From Scybalousia_A sp964542225 (GTDB lineage Bacteria; Bacteroidota; Bacteroidia; Bacteroidales; P3), in contig CAZITO010000009.1 of the NCBI GenBank assembly GCA_964542225.1, positions 1-38,336 on the forward strand: a stretch of 38,336 nucleotides of DNA, read 5' to 3'. Made by a program: the position numbers and the translations under genes. Below the pieces are notes generated by a model, which saw nothing but the letters and a program-made list of their open reading frames with translations, made no database searches and had not been told where the DNA came from. Positions 7,688 to 16,151 of this stretch are shown piece by piece (within the stretch, counting starts at the first letter, position 1; each line of letters starts with the position of its first letter).

Positions 7688-8119
7688 ATGGGATCAAGAA
7701 AACGTAAACGTGCCGAAGAGTATAAAGAGGCAAGAAAGAGCAGATATGTTGCAAGATTAAATAATAATCCTACATCTCCGAGAAAAACTCGTCTTATGGC
7801 GGATGCTGTAAGAGGGCTTGATGTTAATAAAGCCTTGGGTATATTGCAATATTCACACAGAGAATCTGCACCTAAATTGAGAAAGTTGTTGCTTTCTGCT
7901 ATTGCTAATTGGCAGGCAAAAAATCCGGGTCAGGTAATGGAGGAGAGTAATCTTTTCATCAAACAAATATGTGTTAACGGTGGAAGACAATTAAAACGTC
8001 TTCGTACTGCACCACAAGGTCGTGGTTATAGGATAAGAAAACGTTCTAACCATATTATATTAGAGATTGGTAGTAGAAATGAAACTGCCGTACAATCTAA
8101 TGATGTAGAAAATAAATAG
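7688..8119 (+). CDS. rplV: Large ribosomal subunit protein uL22
   Basis: A 143-residue L22, an exit-tunnel protein. It is longer than the 110-residue E. coli form because of a basic N-terminal extension (MGSRKRKRAEEYKEARKS), seen in other Bacteroidota. The core begins ARLNNNPTSPRKTRLMADAVRG, and the tunnel beta-hairpin is RLRTAPQGRGYRIRKRSNHI with no insertions or deletions of the type linked to macrolide resistance. Confidence 0.97.
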   Translation: MGSRKRKRAEEYKEARKSRYVARLNNNPTSPRKTRLMADAVRGLDVNKALGILQYSHRESAPKLRKLLLSAIANWQAKNPGQVMEESNLFIKQICVNGGRQLKRLRTAPQGRGYRIRKRSNHIILEIGSRNETAVQSNDVENK

Positions 8120-8147
8120 TTTGTAATTTTAAGAAAAACGTAAAAGG

Positions 8148-8891
8148 ATGGGACAAAAAACAGATCCAAGAGGAAACAGACTGGGTATCATCAGAGGTTG
8201 GGATTCAAATTGGTATGGTGGAAAAACATTCGAATCCAAATTGGTAGAGGATGATAAGATTAGAAAATATTTGGGTGTTCGTTTGAGCAATGCTGAAATC
8301 TCAAAAATATATATAGAAAGAACACTTAAACGCATAACCGTTACAATCAACACTGCTAAACCGGGATTTATTATCGGAAAACAAGGACAGGAAGTTGATA
8401 AAATAAAAGAAGAGTTAAAGAAACTTACAGAAAAAGAAGTACAAATCAATATTTTGGAAGTTAAGCGACCTGAGTTGGAGGCTAAACTTGTTGCAGACAA
8501 TATTGCTCGTCAAATAGAGGGTAGGGTTTCTTATAGAAAGGCTATCAAGATGGCAATTGCTTCTACAATGAGAGTTGGTGCTGAGGGTATAAAGGTTTCT
8601 GTTTCTGGTCGTATTGGTGGAGCCGAAATGGCAAGAACAGAGCACTACAAAGAGGGTAGAACTCCTTTGCACACGCTTCGTGCCGATATAGATTATGCTT
8701 TGGCAGAAGCACACACAACCTATGGTCGTATAGGAGTGAAGGTATGGGTTTGTAAAGGATTCATTTACAACAAGGTTGAAATAGTTCCTTCTACTGTAGG
8801 TGGAGGTTTGAAAGATAATAATAGGTCGGGACAACGCTTCAACGCAGGTGCAAGACCTCATCGTAAAAATAATAGTAGGGATTTTAAATAA
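8148..8891 (+). CDS. rpsC: Small ribosomal subunit protein uS3
   Basis: A 247-residue S3, part of the mRNA entry channel with helicase-assisting basic residues. The start MGQKTDPRGNRLGIIRGWDS is typical. The type II KH domain contains GFIIGKQGQEVDKIKEEL (GxxG loop GKQG), and the C-terminal domain contains GRIGGAEMARTEHYKEGRTPLHTLRADIDYA. The lysine/arginine-rich tail (about 220-247) resembles other Bacteroidota. Confidence 0.98.
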   Translation: MGQKTDPRGNRLGIIRGWDSNWYGGKTFESKLVEDDKIRKYLGVRLSNAEISKIYIERTLKRITVTINTAKPGFIIGKQGQEVDKIKEELKKLTEKEVQINILEVKRPELEAKLVADNIARQIEGRVSYRKAIKMAIASTMRVGAEGIKVSVSGRIGGAEMARTEHYKEGRTPLHTLRADIDYALAEAHTTYGRIGVKVWVCKGFIYNKVEIVPSTVGGGLKDNNRSGQRFNAGARPHRKNNSRDFK

Positions 8892-8900
8892 CAGAGTGAT

Positions 8901-9323
8901 ATGTTACAGCCAAATAAGACAAAATACAGAAAACAGCAAAAGGGCAAAATGAAAGGCATGGCTTTTAGGGGTCATGAGTTGGCTTTCGGAAGTTTTGGTA
9001 TAAAATCATTGAATACCTCTTTTATTACAGGCCGTCAAATAGAGGCTGCCCGTCAGGCTATTACTCGTTATATGAAACGTGAGGGTCAATTGTGGATAAG
9101 AATATTCCCAGACAAACCTATTACCAAAAAACCTAACGAAGTGCGTATGGGTAAAGGTAAGGGAGCACCTGAATATTTTGTAGCGAGAGTAAGACCCGGT
9201 GCTATGCTATTTGAGGCTGAAGGAGTTCCATTGTCTGTTGCAAAAGAGGCAATGAGACTTGGCGCACAAAAATTGCCGGTGATTACAAAGTTTGTAGTAC
9301 GTAGAGATTATGTAGAACAATAA
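8901..9323 (+). CDS. rplP: Large ribosomal subunit protein uL16
   Basis: A 140-residue L16, which organises tRNA binding in the 50S A site. Landmarks are MLQPNKTKYRKQQKGKMKG, RQIEAARQAITRYMKREGQLWIRIFPDKPITKKP and RMGKGKGAPEYFVARVRPG. Spacing (9 nt after rpsC, 19 nt before rpmC) fits a single transcript. Confidence 0.98.
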   Translation: MLQPNKTKYRKQQKGKMKGMAFRGHELAFGSFGIKSLNTSFITGRQIEAARQAITRYMKREGQLWIRIFPDKPITKKPNEVRMGKGKGAPEYFVARVRPGAMLFEAEGVPLSVAKEAMRLGAQKLPVITKFVVRRDYVEQ

Positions 9324-9342
9324 ATTAAAAAGAGAATAGAAA

Positions 9343-9552
9343 ATGAAGAACAATTTAGGTTTGAAAGAACTTTCCGATAAGGAATTGTTGGAAAGACTTG
9401 AGGCAGAGCAGACGGAGTTGGTGAAAATGAAAATAAACCATGCTATATCTCCATTAGAAAACCCTAATTTATTGTCGGCTACTCGTAAGAACATCGCTCG
9501 AATTAACACTGAAATTTCACTTAGAAAGAAAATGGCTAAGGAGAGCAAATAA
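9343..9552 (+). CDS. rpmC: Large ribosomal subunit protein uL29
   Basis: A 69-residue helical L29, located by the tunnel exit next to L23. It shows the family pattern LKELSDKELLERLEAEQTELVKMKINHAISPLENPNLL followed by RKNIARINTEISLR. Small and acidic/basic alternating, it sits in the invariant slot between rplP and rpsQ. Confidence 0.96.
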   Translation: MKNNLGLKELSDKELLERLEAEQTELVKMKINHAISPLENPNLLSATRKNIARINTEISLRKKMAKESK

Positions 9553-9575
9553 GATAAATTTAAAGACGTAGTATA

Positions 9576-9830
9576 ATGGAAAGAAATCTTAGAAAAGAAA
9601 AAATCGGTGTAGTTGTGAGTGATAAGATGCAAAAAACTATAAATGTTTTGGTTGAGAGAAAAATCAAACACCCAAAATATGGCAAGTTTTTGAAGAGGAG
9701 TAAAAAATTCATGGCACACGATGAGAAAGAAGAAGCAAGAATTGGGGATACTGTTCGCATAATGGAGACCAGACCATTGAGTAAGAATAAGTGCTGGAGA
9801 TTAGTTGAAATAATAGAAAAAGCTAAATAG
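9576..9830 (+). CDS. rpsQ: Small ribosomal subunit protein uS17
   Basis: An 84-residue OB-fold S17 that binds 16S rRNA early in assembly. It contains RKEKIGVVVSDKMQKTINVLVERKIKHPKYGKF and the C-terminal GDTVRIMETRPLSKNKCWRLVEI, matching the family end to end. Only 3 nt separate its stop from rplN. Confidence 0.97.
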   Translation: MERNLRKEKIGVVVSDKMQKTINVLVERKIKHPKYGKFLKRSKKFMAHDEKEEARIGDTVRIMETRPLSKNKCWRLVEIIEKAK

Positions 9831-9833
9831 GAT

Positions 9834-10202
9834 ATGATACAACAAGAAACGAGATTGGTTGTTGCTGATAACAGCGGAGCGAAAAATGTATTATGTATCA
9901 GAGTTTTGGGCGGTACAAAGACTCGTTATGCATCCGTTGGTGACAAAATAGTTGTAGCGGTTAAAGATGCCTTACCTTCCGGTAATGTAAAAAAAGGCTC
10001 TGTATCTAAAGCAGTTGTTGTTAGAACAAAGAAAGAAATAAGAAGACAAGACGGTTCTTATATCAGATTTGATGACAATGCTTGTGTGTTACTTACTGCT
10101 ACAGATGAATTGAGAGGTACTCGTATTTTTGGACCGGTAGCAAGAGAATTGCGTGAGAAACAATTTATGAAAATAGTTTCATTGGCTCCAGAAGTATTAT
10201 AA
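9834..10202 (+). CDS. rplN: Large ribosomal subunit protein uL14
   Basis: A 122-residue L14, an intersubunit-bridge protein and docking site for silencing factors such as RsfS. It opens MIQQETRLVVADNSGAKNV and includes VKKGSVSKAVVVRTKKEIRRQDGSYIRFDDNA and GTRIFGPVARELRE. This is the exact family length. The start is 3 nt after rpsQ, consistent with coupled translation. Confidence 0.98.
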   Translation: MIQQETRLVVADNSGAKNVLCIRVLGGTKTRYASVGDKIVVAVKDALPSGNVKKGSVSKAVVVRTKKEIRRQDGSYIRFDDNACVLLTATDELRGTRIFGPVARELREKQFMKIVSLAPEVL

Positions 10203-10221
10203 CGAATAAAATAATAGAGAG

Positions 10222-10539
10222 ATGAAATTACACATAAAAAAAGGGGATACAGTAAAAGTTATTGCGGGTAATTCTAAAGGTGTTACAGGAAAGGTTTTAG
10301 TCGTATATCCAAAAGATAATAGGGCTATTGTAGAGGGTGCTAATAAAATAAAAAAGCACACTAAACCTAATCCTAAAAATACGCAAGGCGGTATAATAGA
10401 AAAAGAGGCCCCTATACACATATCCAATTTGATGGTTGTAGACTCTAAAGGTAACGCAACCAGAATAGGAAGACGCCTTGATGAGAAAACAAATAAATTA
10501 GTTCGTTATTCTAAAAAAACAGGGGAGGTTATAAAATAA
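10222..10539 (+). CDS. rplX: Large ribosomal subunit protein uL24
   Basis: A 105-residue L24, an assembly initiator on 23S rRNA. The KOW motif near the N-terminus reads KKGDTVKVIAGNSKGVTGKVL. Its stop overlaps the rplE start as TAATG (shared A at 10539), so the two genes are probably translationally coupled. Confidence 0.97.
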   Translation: MKLHIKKGDTVKVIAGNSKGVTGKVLVVYPKDNRAIVEGANKIKKHTKPNPKNTQGGIIEKEAPIHISNLMVVDSKGNATRIGRRLDEKTNKLVRYSKKTGEVIK

Positions 10540-11102
10540 TGGGATACAGTCCAAGATTAAAAAGTAAATACAAAGACGAGATTATGCAATCTCTGATGAA
10601 AGAGTATAATTACACTACTGTAATGCAAGTACCTCGTCTTGTGAAGATTTCTCTCAATCAAGGTTTGGGAAAATTGGCTTTGAATGACAAAAAAGTCATA
10701 GACAAAGGTGTTGAGGAAATGTCTGTTATAGCTGGTCAAAAAGCGGTTGCTACTAAATCAAAGAAAGATATATCTAACTTTAAACTTAGAAAAGGTATGC
10801 CTGTAGGAGTTAGAGTAACTTTGAGAGGTGATAAAATGTATGAGTTTTTGGATAGATTGATTTCTGCCGCTATTCCAAGAATTAGAGATTTTAGAGGAAT
10901 AGATACCAAAGGCTTTGATGGTAGAGGAAATTATACTTTTGGAGTACAGGAACAAATAATATTTCCAGAAATAGATATAGATAAAGTTGACCATCTTAAT
11001 GGTTTGGATATAACCTTTGTTACTTCAGCAAATACAGATAAGGAAGCCTTTTCTTTATTGAAGTCGTTTGGTTTTCCTTTTAAAGTAGAATCAGAAAAAT
11101 AG
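10539..11102 (+). CDS. rplE: Large ribosomal subunit protein uL5
   Basis: A 187-residue L5, which carries 5S rRNA into the central protuberance. Conserved pieces are LVKISLNQGLG, AVATKSKKDISNFKLRKGMPVGVRVTLRG and IPRIRDFRGIDTKGFDGRGNYTFGVQEQIIFPEI. The ATG overlaps the rplX stop by one base. Length is slightly above the E. coli protein, as usual for the phylum. Confidence 0.98.
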   Translation: MGYSPRLKSKYKDEIMQSLMKEYNYTTVMQVPRLVKISLNQGLGKLALNDKKVIDKGVEEMSVIAGQKAVATKSKKDISNFKLRKGMPVGVRVTLRGDKMYEFLDRLISAAIPRIRDFRGIDTKGFDGRGNYTFGVQEQIIFPEIDIDKVDHLNGLDITFVTSANTDKEAFSLLKSFGFPFKVESEK

Positions 11103-11109
11103 TTATATA

Positions 11110-11379
11110 ATGGCAAAAGAATCAATAAAAGCACGCGAGAGAAAAAGAGAATATTTGGTAGCAAAATATGCGGCTAAAAGACAGGCTCTTTTGGAGGCAG
11201 GTGATTATGAAGGATTGCAAAAATTACCTAAAAATGCTTCACCTGTAAGACTACATAACCGTTGTAAATTAACGGGTCGTCCAAAAGGCTATATGAGACA
11301 ATTTGGCATTTCAAGAATTAATTTCAGAGAAATGGCATTGGCAGGTTTGATTCCGGGAGTAAAAAAGGCTTCTTGGTAA
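11110..11379 (+). CDS. rpsN: Small ribosomal subunit protein uS14 (zinc-free form)
   Basis: An 89-residue S14 of the 30S head. The CxxC...CxxC zinc ribbon of the short zinc form is absent (only one cysteine, in LHNRCKLTGRPKGYMRQF), so this is the zinc-independent C-minus type. Conserved RQFGISRINFREMALAGLIPGVKKASW closes the protein. It starts 7 nt after rplE. Confidence 0.97.
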   Translation: MAKESIKARERKREYLVAKYAAKRQALLEAGDYEGLQKLPKNASPVRLHNRCKLTGRPKGYMRQFGISRINFREMALAGLIPGVKKASW

Positions 11380-11429
11380 GAAAATACCACCAGTAAAAAT
11401 TAGTGAATTAATAAATAAAGTAAAAAGAA

Positions 11430-11828
11430 ATGTTAACAGATCCAATTGCAGATTATTTGACACGCATAAGGAATGCAGTGAATGCAAGACATAGAATTGT
11501 GGAGATTCCTTCTTCAAAAATGAAGAAAGAAATGACTAAGATTCTTTTTGATAAGGGATATATATTGAATTATAAGTTTGAAGATGATATCTTTCCTAAG
11601 ACAATAAAGATAGCTTTGAAATATCATCAACAAACAAAAGAGCCGGCTATTTCTATGTTAAAGAGAGTTAGTAAACCGGGATTGAGAAAATATGTTGGAG
11701 TTAATGAACTTCCGAGAGTCATGAATGGTTTGGGTATAGCAATCATATCTACTTCTCGTGGAATGATGACAGACAAAGAGGCTCGTGCTTTGAGAGTAGG
11801 TGGTGAAGTTGTATGTTATGTTAGTTAA
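11430..11828 (+). CDS. rpsH: Small ribosomal subunit protein uS8
   Basis: A 132-residue S8 that binds the central domain of 16S rRNA. The start MLTDPIADYLTRIRNAVNA and the C-terminal GIAIISTSRGMMTDKEARALRVGGEVVCYVS are characteristic. In E. coli S8 represses the spc operon at rplE; no matching mimic is recognised here. The next gene, rplF, has an unusually strong Shine-Dalgarno sequence. Confidence 0.98.
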   Translation: MLTDPIADYLTRIRNAVNARHRIVEIPSSKMKKEMTKILFDKGYILNYKFEDDIFPKTIKIALKYHQQTKEPAISMLKRVSKPGLRKYVGVNELPRVMNGLGIAIISTSRGMMTDKEARALRVGGEVVCYVS

Positions 11829-11834
11829 AAACTT

Positions 11835-11842
11835 AAGGAGGG
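11835..11842 (+). promoter_or_regulatory. Strong Shine-Dalgarno sequence of rplF
   Basis: AAGGAGGG lies 7 nt before the rplF ATG at 11850, close to perfect complementarity with the 16S rRNA 3' end. Most genes in this window have only A/T-rich upstream regions, as expected for Bacteroidota, so this site stands out. Confidence 0.75.
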
Positions 11843-11849
11843 AATTGAT

Positions 11850-12404
11850 ATGTCAAGAATAGGAAATTTACCAATAAATATTCCTGCCGGTGTAGAGGTA
11901 ACAGTGGATAATAGCAATGTTGTTACAGTAAAAGGAAAACTTGGTTGTTTGCAACAAGCAATGAATCCTGCTATAACTTTAAATATAGATAACGGAGTTA
12001 TACATTTGAAAAGAGAATCAGATTCCAAAACAAACAAGTCTCTGCATGGTTTGTACAGAGCCTTGGTAAAAAATATGGTTACCGGAGTGTCTGAGGGTTT
12101 TCATACTACTCAGGAGGTGATAGGCGTTGGTTACAAAGCACAGGCTCAGGGACAAGTTTTGGAACTTGCACTTGGTTATTCTCACAGTATATTTATGGTT
12201 TTACCTGATGAAATAAAAGTTGAGACTATAACAGAAAAAGGTAAAAACCCTTTGATAAAAATGACTTGTTGTGATAAACAACTTATAGGTCAAGTTGCAG
12301 CGAAGATTCGTTCTTTGCGTAAGCCTGAACCATACAAGGGCAAAGGTATTCGTTTTGAGGGTGAAGTTATACGTAAGAAGGCCGGAAAAGCCGCTGCTAA
12401 ATAA
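11850..12404 (+). CDS. rplF: Large ribosomal subunit protein uL6
   Basis: A 184-residue L6, two similar alpha/beta domains that bind near the sarcin-ricin loop. It opens MSRIGNLPINIPAGVEV and has the C-terminal signature KPEPYKGKGIRFEGEVIRKKAGKAAAK. The ATG is preceded by a strong Shine-Dalgarno sequence at 11835-11842. Confidence 0.98.
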   Translation: MSRIGNLPINIPAGVEVTVDNSNVVTVKGKLGCLQQAMNPAITLNIDNGVIHLKRESDSKTNKSLHGLYRALVKNMVTGVSEGFHTTQEVIGVGYKAQAQGQVLELALGYSHSIFMVLPDEIKVETITEKGKNPLIKMTCCDKQLIGQVAAKIRSLRKPEPYKGKGIRFEGEVIRKKAGKAAAK

Positions 12405-12438
12405 TAAATAGAAAACAAAAAAATCTGAGGATACGTAA

Positions 12439-12792
12439 ATGGCAACGAAGAAAGATATAAGAAGACTAAAAATCAAGATGAGGATACGTAAGAAAATAAG
12501 TGGAACATCACAAAGACCACGTCTTACGGTATTTAGAAGTAATAAGGAAATTTATACTCAGTTGGTTGATGATGTGGCTGGTGCTACATTGTGTGCTGCC
12601 AACTCTTTGGAACGAGGTTTCCAAAAGAGCGGTAATAAGACTGAGGTTGCTCAACAAGTAGGCAAATTATTAGCCGAGAGAGCCAAAGAAAAGGGTATAG
12701 AATCAGTTGTTTTTGATAGAAATGGTTATTTGTATCATGGACGAGTTAAGGCTTTGGCTGATTCAGCAAGGGAAAATGGTTTAAAATTCTAA
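12439..12792 (+). CDS. rplR: Large ribosomal subunit protein uL18
   Basis: A 117-residue L18 that binds 5S rRNA with L5. Conserved features are RPRLTVFRSNKEIYTQLVDD, LAERAKEKGIESVVFDRNGYLYHGRVKALADSARENGLKF. Length and position between rplF and rpsE are standard; only 4 nt separate it from rpsE. Confidence 0.98.
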   Translation: MATKKDIRRLKIKMRIRKKISGTSQRPRLTVFRSNKEIYTQLVDDVAGATLCAANSLERGFQKSGNKTEVAQQVGKLLAERAKEKGIESVVFDRNGYLYHGRVKALADSARENGLKF

Positions 12793-12796
12793 GAAG

Positions 12797-13315
12797 ATGG
12801 CGGAACTAAATATAAAAAGAGTAAAATCAAGCGAAATAGAATTTACGGATAAGCTTGTACATATCGGTAGAGTTACTAAGGTAACCAAAGGTGGTAGGAC
12901 GTTTAGTTTTTCTGCCATAGTTGTTGTAGGAAATGGAAATGGTATAGTTGGCTATGGTTTAGGAAAGGCAAAGGAAGTTGCTGCGGCTATTGCTAAAGGT
13001 TCTGAGGATGCCAAAAAGAATCTTATAAAAGTTCCTATTTTAAAAGGTACCATACCTCACGAGCAAGAAGGAAAGTATAGTGGTGCGAGAGTTTTCTTAA
13101 AGCCAGCTGCTCCGGGAACAGGAGTTATAGCCGGAGGTGCTATGCGTGCTGTTTTGGAGAGTGTTGGAGTTAAGGATGTCTTGGCTAAATCAAAAGGTTC
13201 ATCCAACCCTCACAGTGTGGTAAAAGCAACTGTTGCCGCTTTGTTAAAGATGAAAGACCCTTATACTGTGGCTAAGTTGAGAGGTATTGAAATGGATAGA
13301 GTGTTTAACGGATAA
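12797..13315 (+). CDS. rpsE: Small ribosomal subunit protein uS5
   Basis: A 172-residue S5 involved in decoding fidelity and mRNA unwinding. The N-terminal dsRNA-binding domain contains GRVTKVTKGGRTFSFSAIVVVGNGNGIVGYGLGKAKEV. The C-terminal domain has PAAPGTGVIAGGAMRAVLESVGVKDVLAKSKGSSNPHSVVKA. Nothing atypical. Confidence 0.98.
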   Translation: MAELNIKRVKSSEIEFTDKLVHIGRVTKVTKGGRTFSFSAIVVVGNGNGIVGYGLGKAKEVAAAIAKGSEDAKKNLIKVPILKGTIPHEQEGKYSGARVFLKPAAPGTGVIAGGAMRAVLESVGVKDVLAKSKGSSNPHSVVKATVAALLKMKDPYTVAKLRGIEMDRVFNG

Positions 13316-13327
13316 AATGATTTGGAG

Positions 13328-13507
13328 ATGAAAGTAAGAGTAACTCAAATAAAGAGTGGTATAGGATATCCACTACGTCAAAAACAAACACTTTGGGCAT
13401 TAGGTATAAGAAAAATGAATCATTCCAAAGAACACGAACTTACCCCTCAAATTCAGGGAATGATAGACAAAGTGAAACATTTGGTAAAAGTTGAGGAGAT
13501 TAATTAA
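13328..13507 (+). CDS. rpmD: Large ribosomal subunit protein uL30
   Basis: A 59-residue L30 with the family core IKSGIGYPLRQKQTLWALGIRKMNHSKEHELTPQIQGMIDKVKHLV. I chose the ATG at 13328 (MKVRVTQIKSG). An in-frame TTG six bases upstream at 13322 would add only Leu/Met-Glu and has no advantage, and family members start close to the first beta strand. A GGAG directly abuts the ATG, too close to act as a normal ribosome-binding site. Confidence 0.93.
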   Translation: MKVRVTQIKSGIGYPLRQKQTLWALGIRKMNHSKEHELTPQIQGMIDKVKHLVKVEEIN

Positions 13508-13526
13508 TAAAAATAAATAATTAATT

Positions 13527-13973
13527 ATGAATTTAAGTAATTTAAAACCTGCTTTGGGCTCTACAAAGAGTCGCAAGAGAATAGGTAGAGGACAAGGTAG
13601 CGGATATGGTGGTACATCTACACGTGGTCATAAGGGAGCAAAGTCTCGTTCTGGTTATAGTAGAAAAGTAGGATTTGAAGGCGGTCAGATGCCTCTTTAT
13701 AGATTGTTGCCTAAGTTTGGTTTCAAAAATATCAATCGTGTTGAATATCTTGGAATCAACTTGGATACTTTGGAACAGATAGCCGAAAAATTAAATACCA
13801 CAGATATTACCATAGACCTTTTGAAAGCAAATCGTATAGCATCAAAAAGTGATAGAGTAAAGGTATTGGGTAGAGGTGAATTGTCAAAAACCATAAATGT
13901 TACAGTCAATGCCATTTCTCAAAAAGCCAAACTTGCTATAGAATCAAAAGGTGGTGTAGTTACTATAATCTAA
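13527..13973 (+). CDS. rplO: Large ribosomal subunit protein uL15
   Basis: A 148-residue L15, a late 50S assembly protein. The glycine/arginine-rich N-terminal extension that threads through rRNA reads KRIGRGQGSGYGGTSTRGHKGAKSRSG, followed by the globular core GFEGGQMPLYRLLPKFGFKN. It directly precedes secY with a 15-nt gap, the usual spc order. Confidence 0.97.
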   Translation: MNLSNLKPALGSTKSRKRIGRGQGSGYGGTSTRGHKGAKSRSGYSRKVGFEGGQMPLYRLLPKFGFKNINRVEYLGINLDTLEQIAEKLNTTDITIDLLKANRIASKSDRVKVLGRGELSKTINVTVNAISQKAKLAIESKGGVVTII

Positions 13974-13988
13974 AAAAACCGTACATTA

Positions 13989-15332
13989 ATGAAGCGATTT
14001 ATCAATACAATCAAGAATATCTGGAGTATAACGGATTTAAGAGCCAAGATAATTTTTACACTGTCTCTTATATTGGTGTATAGGATTGGTTCCTATGTTG
14101 TTATTCCGGGCATAAATCCTTCTGACTTAGGTTCTTTGCAAAGCCAAACTCAAGATGGAGTCTTAGGCTTGTTGAACATGTTTTCGGGAGGTGCATTTTC
14201 CAATGCCTCTATTTTCGCCTTGGGTATTATGCCTTACATTACGGCTTCCATTGTTGTTCAGTTGTTGACAATGGTAGTGCCTTATTTTATGAAAATGCAA
14301 CGAGAGGGTGAAAGTGGTAGAAACAAAATCAATCAGATTACACGTTGGTTAACAGTAGTGGTTACCATTTTTCAATCTTTTGCTTATTTGGCAAATTTGA
14401 GAAACCAACTACAGGGAGCCCAAATATTCAACATATTTGGAGGAAGTACCATTACGTTTTGGAATTGGGTGTTGCCTATTTCCATACTGTTGACATGTGG
14501 TACTTTGTTTGTGATGTGGTTGGGTGAAAGAATCACCGACAAAGGTATAGGTAATGGTATATCATTGTTAATCATGGTTGGTATTATTGCCCGTTTGCCT
14601 TTTGCTTTATTTGCTGAATTTGCCTCTCGTATGGAAAGTCAAGCAGGTCAGTTGGTTATTTTGTTTGTTGAATTGATAGTATGGCTTATTGTTATTATGT
14701 TTTGTATTCTTTTGGTGCAGGGAACAAGAAGAATTCCTGTTCAATATGCAAAACGTATAGTTGGTAACAAACAATACGGTGGTGTTAGACAATACATACC
14801 TATAAAAGTTAATGCAGCCGGTGTTATGCCTATCATTTTTGCTCAAGCAATAATGTTTATTCCTGTAACAATTATGGGCTTTTCGGGTTCTAATTCTACA
14901 AGCGGTATAGCCTCGGTGTTATCAGATTTTGACGGATTTTGGTATAACCTTATCTTTGGTTTAATGGTTATAATTTTTACCTATTTTTATACTGCTGTTG
15001 CTATCAATCCAAAACAGATGGCGGATGATATGAAAAAGAATGGCGGTTTTGTTCCGGGAGTAAAACCGGGCAAAAAGACAGAAGAATTTTTTGATAATAT
15101 TTTATCAAAAGTAACCCTACCGGGTTCCATATTCTTGGCTTTGGTCGCTATTTTGCCTGCGATTGTGAGATTGTTTGGTATAAATTCCCAATTTGCACAA
15201 TTCTACGGTGGTACATCTTTGCTTATCCTTGTTGGTGTGGTTTTGGATACGTTGCAACAAATAGAAAGTCATCTTTTGATGCGTCATTATGATGGTTTGA
15301 CCAAATCAGGGCGTATTAAAGGTAGAAATTAG
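13989..15332 (+). CDS. secY: Protein translocase subunit SecY
   Basis: A 447-residue integral inner-membrane protein, the channel of the Sec translocon, with the expected ten hydrophobic segments. Conserved signatures are the plug-region VVIPGINP, TASIVVQLLTMVVPYF in TM2, GERITDKGIGNGISLLIMVGI, the cytoplasmic loop RRIPVQYAKR, and GGFVPGVKPGKKTEEF before the last helices. It serves export of the signal-peptide proteins seen in this window (T9SS protein, FKBPs, DPP III). It lies between rplO and map; adk, often found here in other bacteria, is absent. Confidence 0.98.
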   Translation: MKRFINTIKNIWSITDLRAKIIFTLSLILVYRIGSYVVIPGINPSDLGSLQSQTQDGVLGLLNMFSGGAFSNASIFALGIMPYITASIVVQLLTMVVPYFMKMQREGESGRNKINQITRWLTVVVTIFQSFAYLANLRNQLQGAQIFNIFGGSTITFWNWVLPISILLTCGTLFVMWLGERITDKGIGNGISLLIMVGIIARLPFALFAEFASRMESQAGQLVILFVELIVWLIVIMFCILLVQGTRRIPVQYAKRIVGNKQYGGVRQYIPIKVNAAGVMPIIFAQAIMFIPVTIMGFSGSNSTSGIASVLSDFDGFWYNLIFGLMVIIFTYFYTAVAINPKQMADDMKKNGGFVPGVKPGKKTEEFFDNILSKVTLPGSIFLALVAILPAIVRLFGINSQFAQFYGGTSLLILVGVVLDTLQQIESHLLMRHYDGLTKSGRIKGRN

Positions 15333-15347
15333 AATTATAGACAAGCA

Positions 15348-16145
15348 ATGATTAACGTAAAATCTTCTATAGAAATTGAACAAATGAGAGTTGCGGCTCT
15401 TTTGGTAGGGCAGACGCTGTCGGAAGTAGCAAAGATTATAAAGCCGGGTGTTACCACAGAGGCTTTGGATAAGCGAGCCGAAGAGTTTATTCTATCCAAA
15501 GGGGCTTTGCCAACCTTCAAGGGCTATAATGGTTTTCCTGCCTCGTTGTGTATCTCAATCAACGAAGCGGTTGTTCATGGCATACCTTCAAAAAGAGAAA
15601 TACAAGAGGGTGATGTGATTTCTGTGGATTGTGGTTGTACTTTGAACGGTTGGGTAGGAGATTCTGCCTATACCTTTGCAGTGAAAGGGGTAAAGCAGGA
15701 AGATATGCAACTTATGAAAGTTACAAAGCAATCTTTGTATAATGCTATAGAGGTTTGCAAAGTAGGTAATAGACTTGGAGATATTGGTTATGCGGTTCAA
15801 TCATATTGCGAATCTTTTGGTTATGGTGTTGTTAGGGAATTGTGTGGTCATGGTTTAGGTCATGTTATGCACGAGGACCCTAATGTTCTTAATTATGGAA
15901 GAAGGGGTACCGGAGCCAAACTAAGAGAAGGAATGACCATAGCAATAGAACCTATGATAACATTGGGAAATAAAGAGATTATTTTTCATAATGATGGTTG
16001 GACTTGTACTACGGTAGATAATTCCACTGCTGCTCACTATGAGCATGATGTGGCTATTACAAAAGATGGACCTATGGTTTTATCAAGTTTCCAAGAGATA
16101 GAGGAGTCTGTCAGAAAAAATGATAATTTAGAAATAGTAGAGTAA
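15348..16145 (+). CDS. map: Methionine aminopeptidase, type I
   Basis: A 265-residue cytosolic metalloprotease (EC 3.4.11.18) that removes the initiator methionine from nascent proteins. The dinuclear metal ligands are visible as Asp94 (SVDCGC), Asp105 (GWVGDSAY), His168 (CGHGLGHVMHEDPNV), the glutamate of IAIEPMI and the glutamate of YEHDVAI. There is no N-terminal zinc-finger extension, so it is the simple type Ia form. It lies directly after secY and 6 nt before infA, and so is made with the ribosome components it serves. Confidence 0.97.
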   Translation: MINVKSSIEIEQMRVAALLVGQTLSEVAKIIKPGVTTEALDKRAEEFILSKGALPTFKGYNGFPASLCISINEAVVHGIPSKREIQEGDVISVDCGCTLNGWVGDSAYTFAVKGVKQEDMQLMKVTKQSLYNAIEVCKVGNRLGDIGYAVQSYCESFGYGVVRELCGHGLGHVMHEDPNVLNYGRRGTGAKLREGMTIAIEPMITLGNKEIIFHNDGWTCTTVDNSTAAHYEHDVAITKDGPMVLSSFQEIEESVRKNDNLEIVE

Positions 16146-16151
16146 TAATAT

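Noticed and set aside
8415..8861. Minus-strand reading frame of 148 residues over rpsC
   Set aside because: Shadow of a highly conserved ribosomal gene; Cys/Ser/Thr-rich composition without any motif.
13322..13327. TTG start two codons upstream for rpmD
   Set aside because: ATG at 13328 is a better codon and gives the normal L30 N-terminus.
15333..15347. adk expected between secY and map
   Set aside because: The gap is 15 nt; absence of adk at this place is an ordinary variation of gene order.
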